Assembly: GCA_964030785.1 (NCBI GenBank)
Contig: OZ034968.1
Location: 40,651,186 to 40,715,185, forward strand
Reading direction: 5' to 3'
Source: Siderastrea siderea
Taxonomy: Eukaryota; Cnidaria; Anthozoa; Scleractinia; Rhizangiidae
Length of the DNA: 64,000 nucleotides
The translations under genes were made by a program, and so were the position numbers. Positions 34,151-44,179 of this stretch are shown here, piece by piece (the stretch's first letter is position 1; each line of letters starts with the position of its first letter). The notes below the pieces were generated by a model, which did no database searches, was not told where the DNA came from, and saw only the letters and a program-made list of their open reading frames with translations.

Positions 34151-34712
34151 TTAACCGACGAAGTCGGATAGTGTAGTGGGGAAGACGGTGGATTGGTGTA
34201 GGCAGCGGTAAAATTACGTTGTGTAAGCCTCATAAGGCGTGTATTTTGCTATGGCCGATGGGATGGGATGACGTGAGATCAAGAGTGGACGAGTCGCTAT
34301 TTTGGTTTGGCAGGTCAAGAGGTTTGGTGGAAGATTTCCTTCGACTGTGTTGTGGTATGAGTTTGTGCTGACCTCTAAACATATAGAGAAGAAGTTGTAC
34401 ACAGACATCGATAAGTACACACACGCACGCACGATAGCACAAGGGTCCACATAAAGAGTATTGCAGGCATAGACGCACACGTTAGGTTTTGGCCGGACCA
34501 TTACCTGTCACGAAAGGATATACTGAAATACCTGTGAAATACTGATGAAAGAAAGGAAGGAGGACTGGTAATAACGGGGGGTGAAGTCCAGTGGCACTGT
34601 TGATGCTGGTGGGACCAAAGGGTTGCTGAGACATCGTAAGCTTAAGGAAAAATCGTTCTCAGTAAATGTTATGAAAGGAAAATTCTGGTGTATGTTATTG
34701 TGGTTATGTTTT
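34120..34712. repeat. Duplicated block Y, copy 2
   Basis: Partner of 31,497-32,075. The minus-strand frame (34,214-34,501) persists across a 6-base indel, keeping NTVEGNLPPNLLTCQ and AKYTPYEAYTT. Confidence 0.8.
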
Positions 34713-34719
34713 TAAAATT

Positions 34720-34981
34720 GAAGATGAAATTATGAATATATGAAAGTCATATATTTGAACTGCGGAATGAAGAACTAAATGTAAAGAAGATCCTCGCAGT
34801 TATTAATGCAACTTATGCAGTTGCGAAAGGAAAGCCTGAAAAAATCAAGCTTGATTTTTTCAGGCTTTCTTTTCGCAACTGCATAAGTTGCATTAATAAC
34901 TGCGAGGATCTTCTTTACATTTAGTTCTTCATTCCGCAGTTCAAATATATGACTTGCATATATTCATAATTTCATCTTCAT
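34720..34981. repeat. 262-base palindrome
   Basis: Arms of about 130 bases meet at AAGCTT (34,847-34,852) with no loop. The left arm GAAATTATGAATATATG and onward is the inverse of the right arm CATATATTCATAATTTC with about two mismatches. The right arm is also the start of the 247-base tandem repeat. Confidence 0.93.
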
Positions 34982-35027
34982 CTTTCCCGGGTATATTACG
35001 AACCAATTTAATGACCAGCTCCCAGTT

Positions 35028-35098
35028 GGCTTGTTAGCTCAATTGGTTAGAGCGCTGCACCGGTATCGCAGAGGTCAGGGTTCGAATCCCGGCAAGCT
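35028..35098 (+). repeat. tRNA-like sequence 1 (SINE head)
   Basis: 71 bases with a foldable acceptor stem (GGCTTGT/GCAAGCT, two wobbles), D arm GCTC/GAGC, and B box GGTTCGAATCC. The anticodon loop CCGGTAT has C instead of the universal U33, which argues against a functional tRNA. Confidence 0.78.
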
Positions 35099-35274
35099 TG
35101 ATTTTTTCAGGCTTTCTTTTCGCAACTGCATAAGTTGCGTTAATAACTGCGAGGATCTTCTTTACATTTAGTTCTTCATTCCGCAGTTCAAATATATGAC
35201 TTTCATATATTCATAATTTCATCTTCATCTTTCCCGGGTATATTACGAACCAATTTAATGACCAGCTCCCAGTT

Positions 35275-35345
35275 GGCTTGTTAGCTCAATTGGTTAGAGC
35301 GCTGCACCGGTATCACAGAGGTCAGGGTTCGAATCCCGGCAAGCT
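35275..35345 (+). repeat. tRNA-like sequence 2 (SINE head)
   Basis: Same as the head 247 bases upstream, with one change in the anticodon arm (TATCAC for TATCGC). Confidence 0.78.
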
Positions 35346-35427
35346 TGATTTTTTCAGGCTTTCTTTTCGAAACTGCATAAGTTGCATTAATAACTGCGAT
35401 GATCTTCTTTACATTTAGATATATTTT

Positions 35428-35990
35428 GTATTTGCATTCACGAGTTGGCTTAAGAAGCCCGTGACATGATTAAAGGAAACCGTGCACAAAGTGTGGTTCC
35501 CAGGCATGGGGAGGACTTAAACACTTTTGGGCTGTTACGGTGACCATACTGATCAATCGTAAGGATGTGGTTACTTTATTGGGAAATTCCTCGCCCATTT
35601 ATTGAGTGAAGAATGAGGTTATGAGCGTAGTCTGCGGAGCTATGTTCGGTGAGGAGAGGGTGAATAATTCAGTTGACCTCCTTTCCAGGGTATTGGTCGC
35701 CTTTTCAGTAGGCCAAATTTCAGCGTTGGTCGCTGTAATTCTATAAGTCTAAAAGAAGAATTTGTTTACAACTGCCACACCAGCACGAGAGCCAGATGGC
35801 ACGGTTATGCAGCCCTCAGGACTACTTGTTCTTTTCATGGGACGTACAGTTACGCACTTTTGCTGCAACTTGCTGTTACAAACGCTTGAATGTTATCGAA
35901 CGTGTAGTGACGCACGCACGCCTGGCTTGCTTTCTTTTCGAGACGAACCAACACTTGGTCGGTTCTGCACGCAGTGCGGGCCTATGTTTA
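35428..35990. repeat. Duplicated block Z, copy 2
   Basis: Partner of 33,582-34,150 with an extra segment near 35,450-35,520 and a shorter middle. It leads into block X copy 2 rather than block Y. Confidence 0.8.
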
Positions 35991-36215
35991 ACCGTTGACG
36001 TCACGACCGTCACGAGGAATCTAAAAGCCTTAGGCAATCTTACACTATCCACGACACGTGCCTATAGCCAGGAACCTGATATAGCTTATAAAAGGGAGTA
36101 CCTCGCCCGGACTGTGAAGTGTTTGCATTCGATCTCGATCAACTAAGAGATACTTTTGTTTTGCTTCGAATGCGCTGTTTTTGTGGACTGAGGTCTGGAA
36201 GGTTTTTTTTCGCGT
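35985..36215 (+). promoter_or_regulatory. Duplicated block X, copy 2, with TATA box
   Basis: GCTTATAAAAGGGAG (TATAAA at 36,085) is followed about 30-50 bases later by CATTCGATCTCGATCAACTAA, the layout of a focused core promoter. No ORF follows, and TGAGGTCTGGAAGGTTTTT could be an untranslated exon end. A promoter is inferred only from the motif and its presence in both copies. Confidence 0.4.
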
Positions 36216-36299
36216 TACAGTGCTGCTAAATTGCATACTAACACAATAGATACTTGTGCACAAACATCAATAAGTACATACACGCACGCACGATAGCAA

Positions 36300-38730
36300 A
36301 CTGGACCCACAGTCCTAGCTGATGGACTTGTTAACAGTGACGGTATGGAAAATTTGTAGTTTCATTCAGACCAAATATCTTCTCTCAAAAATAAATGTTG
36401 CAAACATGGGTACGAAACTGTCACATAGCGGAGGCTAGAAGTGGTCTATGACATTTTTTTTTCTCATAATGTTCATGATACCACACATACAATCTTTTGC
36501 ACGTTATAGAAAATCCTTCTTTTTCTGCTCACTTGGTAGTATCAGTCTATTCCACTGGCCAGTTTTTCTGAAGCTATTTTACACTGAAAGGGTATTCAAC
36601 GTTCTGGAAGGTGTTTTTCCCTTCTCTTTCTTAAGTGTTTTAAGAATCACTGTAAAGATGTTGAATCTTCGTTCAAGTTAACAAATTCTCCTTTCAACAA
36701 ACGGACTTGTAAACTAGAACAACAACGACACCTAACCTGTGTCACCCAAAATGTCTCGAAAAAATACCAAAATAACTTATTCTGATTATTAAATCTATAT
36801 GCCGATCTTGAAAACCGAATAAATCAAACTTCGTAGGTTCATTTATTTCATTTCCAGGTAAGGTACTCAATTGTTCTGTCATTTTACCGAAATGTGCTGC
36901 ACCAATGCCTATGTTTTAGGGCAGAGTAAATGGTGGTTTCTATTCAGGAGTTTTAGTTTAAACGGCAATTCTGTGTTCAAACCCTTTTCTACATGTACTA
37001 TCCACCGACCACTTTAAAATTGTTTCTGCACGTATTGCTTGGCTGTTTAAACATAAGATCACCTCACGCTATATTAAAACTGTGGCATCTCAGGCACGTT
37101 GTTTGTTACCCAGAATAATATGTCGAGTCGACGTCTACGTATGGGGTTAAGGTAGTGCCCAACGACAGTTGTAAAACCCGTAGACTTTGTCGTTTTGAGT
37201 CGTATTACGTTAAAGAATGTCTTGTGAAATTCATACAACGGCAAAACTGCGACAAGGTCAAAACAAACCTCACCAGTTCTGCACGCACTGCGTGCCTATA
37301 TTTAGGAAATAAGTTTCACGGTAAAGTTGAGCATGGCTCTCCACTTAGTGTTAATTCGCTCTTCTAATCGGATTACTCAAGAAAAGAAATATGGGCCAGG
37401 ATTCTCGGACATGAATTCTAAGTATTGTTTCTTAATGACACGCCATCAAAGATAGAAGATAACGCGCACACCTTAAAGACTAAATTGCCTCTGCAAACAG
37501 CTTCTTCCAGGGAGGGGGGGGGGGGGCTTCAAAGAGGGGGCGACGGTCTACTAGGGGCCTAATAGAGAATTTACGGTAGATAGATGGATAGATAACAAGT
37601 AACAGAAACATTTCCCCAGAAAATGTGTTGTGTTCAGACAGCGTTGCAGAAAAGTTATTAAAGGACTTTCGAAAGCAATACTTTTAATTCTCTCTACTGA
37701 TTCCATGTATTATTTACATTTAGGAAAATTTGATGACATTTATGTTCGCGTAGTAGTCCAACTCAACGATTGTTTGCAGCTACGACTCAAATTTAAAGGC
37801 TAAATGTTTTCCTTATCACAAACACTTTAAAACGCCAACGTTACTTAAATAATTTCATAAAATACTGTTCAAGAAATGACAACTTTTTCCGATACATAAA
37901 AGCGCTATTTTTAAAAGCCATGTCTCACAAAAACAAACTAAAAATAACATATTTAAAACAACAAATATCCAAATTACTGGAAAGTAACACAAATTACAAT
38001 AGCATCCTAAAAAGAGGTTTTGCTTAAAAATGATGATAAACGAATTGACAAAATGTACCTAAATATATTTAACGTAGATGTTTGGTGTTGCGACTGTCGA
38101 GTTGCTCAACATCTGTAAAATTGATTTAACTTCACTATGTTTTAAAAATGTAGTTTATAGTATAATGAATATCCCTAATTATAATTTTTCTCACCTTGGG
38201 GTTACTATTTATCGTGACACCTTGTAATGTTCCATCCCCCCTTCCACCAGGATTTAGCGACCACCAATTTTTGAGCATTCGATTAGTTCCTGACATTTTT
38301 TACTTTTGACTAAATTTAGCGATTACTTAAATTGTCGCCGGACGTTGCATGAAATCGCTCAAGTTGTCTCTTTAAATAGACGGAATTAGGACTATTTAAA
38401 AAATGCAGACGGTTTCACTGAAGCAAATTCAGTTCCAGCGCATTTTAAAAGTAAAGATTATCTGCTTTGCTTCAAGAGAAGCAATTTTCTTTTTCCCAGG
38501 AATAACGTGCGACAAGGCACGAGCAAAATTCTAAACTAGACACTGCAAAGCCGCAATCGACTTTGCTTTAGGCATAATTTAATATAATCTACTGTTCAGT
38601 ATGAGGATATCCTTGATTCTTGATTGTATTTTCGTTTCATCGATCAAGGCAAGAAAGACACTACTAAAATGGAACATGGGCCGCTCAATAAAAACCACCA
38701 ACGGTCTTCCTTAAGCGAATGCAGTTACAT
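36300..38730. other. 2.4 kb intergenic, no gene recognised
   Basis: Short frames only. It includes a poly-G run (37,516-37,526) and the word GTTCTGCACGCACTGCGTGCC at 37,278 that also marks block edges at 31,499, 34,122 and 35,962. Confidence 0.5.
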
Positions 38731-38736
38731 TTTATT
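38731..38736 (-). terminator. Candidate polyadenylation signal of the ADAM gene
   Basis: AATAAA on the minus strand, about 275 bases after the ADAM stop codon. Confidence 0.5.
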
Positions 38737-39011
38737 TCACTGGTAACTCTTTCACGCGAAGAAAGTTCTTCTCACGTAACGGCTGTTTACACACTGCAAC
38801 TTCTGCTTACAACTATTGCATGCAACTTGCTCACGTAATACTTAAAACACGAACTCTCGTACAAATCAAACGTACAACTTTCTAACGGAGGTTTCAAACT
38901 GCACGAAAACTCGTGATGCAAGTTGGTACGTGGCAGATGCAAGCTAAAGTTGGACGGTATAAATCCGCGTAAGGACGGTGTCGGAAAGTCAAACAACGAG
39001 ACACTTCAAAA

Positions 39012-39942
39012 TTAAGTCGGCTTTGAGCCAGGTCGCGGCGGAATGGGACCAGGAGGTTTAAGCGGAACCTTCTTTGGCTTATTATCAGCCGTAGAAAAAG
39101 ATGAAGGTTTTTTGGTGCCAGCGGTGAGTCCTGCTTTTTTGAGGTCCGATGGTTTGAGAGGCAAAGAGGTTGGCCTCTCGTCTGTTGACTGTTTCGGAAA
39201 TCTCGCGTCAACACCTCTTAAGGGAGGCCTAGAAGGTACTTTAGGTTGGCTGGCAGGAGCTTTCCGACCATCTGTGTCCTTCTTCTCACCAGGCGGCTTA
39301 CTACTAGGAGCAGGACGAACGGTTGGCTTGTCCAGGATTCCAGCGTGACTTTCTGGTCGACGAGGCTTAACAGGCTTGAGCGGTTGTGCTTTGTCTAGAA
39401 TTCCAGCGTGGCTTTCTGGTCGACGAGGTTTAGCAGGTCTAACAGGTTTAGCAGCTTCTCCCACCTTCGGGGGAGGAGGAACAGCTGGCTTGTCCAGAAT
39501 TCCCGCGTGGCTTTCTGGCCGACGGGGCTTAGTAGGTTTTACCGGTTCTCCCACAGTTGGGGGACTGGACACGCGATTTAAGGAAGCTTTTTTGTCTCCT
39601 TTTGGGGGCCATTCTCTATTTCGAAGTTTTGGCGGCGGATATTCTGTAGTAGTTTTCTCCTTTTCCTCAGCAGGTTTCGCAGGCCTTGGTGGAGTAGGTT
39701 TTAGAACTATTCGAGGCTGCGAAGCCAGTTGATTTTGTTGAGAAGGTTCATTTGAAAACCTAGTTGTCCCTAGCGGATTAGTAGTTATAGTAATACCAGG
39801 CTCATTTCGTGTGGTGCTGGTAAGAGTAGGTCCTGATATATTGGGTCTCGGCTTAGGGGCCTCTACGTCTGTATTCGTGTGAGCTCCGGCCCCATTACGC
39901 GCTCTTCTTTGTTTGGGAGATCCAGTGGACACTCCTTGGTAC
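39012..39942 (-). CDS. ADAM exon 20: proline-rich cytoplasmic tail and stop
   Basis: One exon encodes nearly the whole tail (310 residues after the split Arg codon). The acceptor TTTTCTTAG joins AG|G in phase with exon 19. [14 protein letters not shown] occurs three times. Other SH3-ligand-like stretches include [18 protein letters not shown] and the C-terminal [13 protein letters not shown]. The tail is rich in Pro, Lys and Arg, as in meltrin-type ADAMs that bind SH3 proteins. Confidence 0.93.
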
Positions 39943-42900
39943 CTAAGAAAACGAATTAAATAAATAAAAGAGGAACGAAACGTGTAGGTAACATAGTTCG
40001 ATTAAACTCAATTACTGTTGCTGGATTTTAACGTTCCTCGTATCTTCTGAAACAAATATTGTTACATCCACAAAACATTCCCATTTCTTCATGTCAGGGC
40101 TGAGGTGACAAGCATGACTTCCCTTAAAGCGCAGCGTTAAGAGCGCCCTTTGGAAAATGATTTTGGAAATATTTACAGCGGACCACTTCCTTGAGAAGAA
40201 AGAGTCCTGAAGCCCTGGGGAATTTTCCCCACAAAACCTGGGGGTTCAAGCCCCCCCTCCCAATCTCCGGAGAAAAAAATCTGTAGGCCTCCTTCTAACA
40301 TCTTTAAGTCAATTTTCTATTTTCATTTCCGATCTAATAAAGCCTAGCTGAGCTCTCAGGAGCTCAGGGCCGTAAGGCGTATGCCCCAGTGCCCCCCTGG
40401 TTCATCCACTACTGTTTAAACATCTCTGTGGCGGTGCATGAAAAGTAATTAGCAATTTAATTTTGAATTTATTTTGGACTAAGCAGTGTTGAACTCGGCT
40501 GTATTCACAGAATATCGCTTTGGTGGTTATAAAAGAAGCAGAAATTATCGTAATAACCATATTTTTTTAAAACGACGTTTTTTAGTTTTAAGCGTCATAC
40601 CTCTTCGTTCCCGGCGCCTTCTGTTTAAACGCCTGCCATTTCTGCATAAGTTGTTCTCGATAAATGAAAGCACAGACAGCACCAATAACCACGAAAATAA
40701 CAAAGATCACACCAATCACGATTCCTGCCACATTGCTTTTCTTTCCGGGCAACTGTGGATTCTGAGTTCCTTCTGATAACAAGAAACAATTAGAAACGCA
40801 CAGGGTTAACATTTTTCCCGCCAAATTCAGTACTCAGACTGCCTTGGTTGCCACAGAGATCAGGTTTCAAAATTCCTCGACTTTTCCACGATAAAAATTA
40901 AATTTCCCCAACAAAACAAATACAAATCAGAGATAGCAGTGGCATCCAACCTCCCCAAATAGCCGTCCTTTCCACCCACTTTACCGCTAACAATGACAGA
41001 TGGCATTATTCATTCACAAAAATACATCGCCGAGATCACGATGACCTGGAATTATCCTTTCAGTATACGATAAAAATTCAGATCTCCCTGACCTCTCTTT
41101 ATAATATTAATTTTCTTTGCCTCAGAATACAAGTCCCTGCTTTTCCCTGACCACTTCCTGACCTGCGGCAACTCTAAGGCCCAATAAAAGGGAAAACATT
41201 GCGTGCAATTCTTTTTCCTGAAAGTGTTGTACGCTTTATCACAGAAACATTATACAGGCAACGATTTTAAAGCGTCTCCACTATGCAAACTTAAGCGTCA
41301 AAGGAAAGACGCTACTGTTGCCCATATCCTTTATTCGACCTAATTATTTCCATTCTCAAACACAGAAAAATATCAGACTGATAATTGTTGCCTTCTTTCC
41401 ATCTGACCTGCTCTTCCCAAATTTGTTGTTAAAAGGATAGTTACTTGGGTTACGAAAATTAATCAACTACGGTTCCAGTTACAAGTAAAAAATAATAATA
41501 ATAAAATAAATAAATAAATAAATAAACAAAGACGAAATAAATTTTAAATGATCATTACGTTAGCCACTTGTGCTCCGTGATTGTACGCTTGATTTTTCGA
41601 ACGTGTTTTCATGCGATTATTAAATAGTAATCCATAAAAACGTCTTCAATTGGGATAGTGTAAACGTCCAGAGACTAACAATAAACTGACCGAGAACGCC
41701 GGTTTCGGTCAGTTTATTGTTTATTTGACGGTCAAAAAATCGCAGTACCACCCTTTCCAATCGTCACCGCCATATAATATCACGGTTAAACTCAGCAAAG
41801 TCAATCGTTGGTTCGTGAAATGCGCTTTAAAAGTAGAAGGTGGTTCCAGCTTTTGATCGCTTGGATAAAACCCTGGTGCGATCATTCAATACAGTACTGT
41901 TTATTATGCTGTTCATGATGTCTGTGAATGACACTCCAGTGTGACCACACCAATGAAAGATACTGAGCAGTTCTTTCCTGTGGCACTGTTACTTATGCTG
42001 TACAAGGTGGTTCTAACTGTTAAGTACATGAAACCCTTCAGTTTGGCTATTCCAATCAAAACAATTGAGTTGCACCTTCGTAAGTGGCAACACCACGTAT
42101 CATACACATTTATCGATACGCCTTTCTAATACCTGCACCGAGCCTATAGACACGCTGTTCAGCGTGGCAAATTGACTAAACTTCTGAAGTTTTTATATGA
42201 ATGCAGCATTCACACGGACGTACGAAGAAAGGTAAGGCAAGAGTGAAGAGAGTTTTTCAAGAGTTGTTTTGGTTAAAAACTAACATATCTTTAAAAGAAA
42301 TTTGAGAAAACGTGTCACAGATTAAATGATAAAAAATGTACGTAATCAATTAATTATTAACGAGGTCAATAACGTAATTTCAGTAGTATTTAGATGGGTA
42401 AAATTGTTCACAGTAGTTTGGTTTTGAAATGTAATCACATTAGACACTAAAGCAAACAATTAGTGAATTTGAATGTGGTGTTGCAACAGTTAACATAACT
42501 CATTGGGTAGCAGTTGTCCATTTCTGTCCTGGGTTAGCATAAGTGTAATGTCAGCAATTATCACCTTATTGTCCACTTATTATCGCTTGTTATACACTAA
42601 AATTAGCTTTCTCCGTCGAACCTCTCTGAACGATTAACATTTTTTCTGCCAAGTGAACGTAAGATCTTTATATCTTTATGTACCCTCGCCTTGTCAGATT
42701 TTACCTTTTTTCTCGTTGCACTCTCAACTCGGCTACCACGGCAACAACAAAAAGTAGAATTAACTGCCACTTGCCTCCCTCCCCCCCCCCCCCCCCCCAC
42801 CTCTACTCTGTCTTGCGCACCTCTTATAAGATTGTTGTATACATTTCTCCTTTTTATGCAGTTTGTTGCGACTACCCGGTCTGGCTTGAACTTAGTCGTG

Positions 42901-44088
42901 GTTCCTACATAAGGCAACAGTCTTGCAAGTTACCACTTTGCTTTTTTAGTCGAGTGGTTGCGAACGGAGGCTCGAAGTTTATGCTGTTCACATTACTACT
43001 ATAGTGCAAAACTTTTAGTACAAGCGTCACATTAGAACATTGATATTACAGCATTAATAAAGCACGAAAGCATTTTCTTGTGTTAGTGGAACCGTAGTCT
43101 CCATCGCATACTAGTTATTTGAGTTGCCACACAACGCTTCTCCGTAACTAGTCTTTTACACTCAAACGAAGAAAACCGTGAACACTGAAAATATTTCTGG
43201 AATGTTTATTGTGTTTTGACCAATCACATGCGAGACCTTGTAACCGCAGAAAACAAATGGGTTTCTCAGTCACGGAATCGAGTTGGTTCTCCATTTGTTT
43301 TGAAAGACCTTCATCTTAACTTACAAGGATTTAAATTGTTATTTCTTTTTATCTGAGAGCCTCCTGCACTACGGGAGCGAAAAATGTGTGAGTGGTCTTT
43401 GGCTTGTTGCAGCTGCATTGTAGCAAAGACCGCGAACTGTCAAAAGCGGCGTTCGTTATTCTTCAACAGCCTGGTGTACCGTCGCTAAATTTGAAAATAT
43501 GTCATTTCCAAAATGTGCAACTACACGTTATATGATGCAAGCCTGGCTGGAAGGCACGGATGATTCGGCCTAAATAAATCGAGTCAGCTGTGCTGTCAAT
43601 GGGCGAATTTGGAGAGAGAACATTGAAGTTTTTACTTCAAGGTGAAATAACTGCCGCTTGAGTTGGTTTTATTTGAAATGTCGGAAACACTGATCCTTGC
43701 GTCGGTTTGTCGAAAAATTTTATTCGGCAAAAGCGCTCAAACCTATTTTCGCTTGCGTAGTGCGTGGGGCTCTCAGGTAGAAAGGAATAGCACTTCCAAT
43801 TTCTGTAAGATAAACTGGTGAAGATTAACAGCTGGATTCCGTGACTGTGAACCCATTCGTTTTCTGCGGTTACAAGGTCTCGCGCGTGATTGGTCAAAAC
43901 ACACATTCCAGGAATATTTTCAGTGTTCACGGTTTTCTTAATTTGAGTGTAAGACTGTGGAGAACTGGGACAAGCAAAACGCAGCGGGCGAACAGCAAAA
44001 AGCTGACGATAGCCAGAAAGAGCTTGGTGGCTGCCTTTACTTCTTTTTCTTGTTTCCTTTCTTTCCCCCCTAAGGCCTTGCGACATAC

Positions 44089-44136
<48 letters not shown>

Positions 44137-44148
44137 TCGAGGTCAGGA

Positions 44149-44179
<31 letters not shown>

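Larger units (their letters stand above)
34847..35420 (+). repeat. Tandem 247-base repeat (2.3 units) with tRNA-like heads
   Basis: Starts of AAGCTTGATTTTTTCAGGC at 34,847, 35,094 and 35,341 give an exact 247-base period. Units differ at only a few bases. Each full unit ends in a tRNA-like sequence, so this is a tandem SINE or a satellite born from one. Confidence 0.93.

Noticed and set aside
35028..35345. Two functional tRNA genes
   Set aside because: C at the U33 position, a mismatch in the anticodon stem and location inside a 247-base tandem repeat fit SINE heads better.
30392..36215. LTR retrotransposon with block X copies as LTRs
   Set aside because: No TG...CA ends, no primer-binding site, no gag/pol frames between, and internal blocks are themselves duplicated.
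39043..39732. Two plus-strand frames of 101 and 118 codons
   Set aside because: They are antisense shadows of the proline-rich ADAM tail exon.
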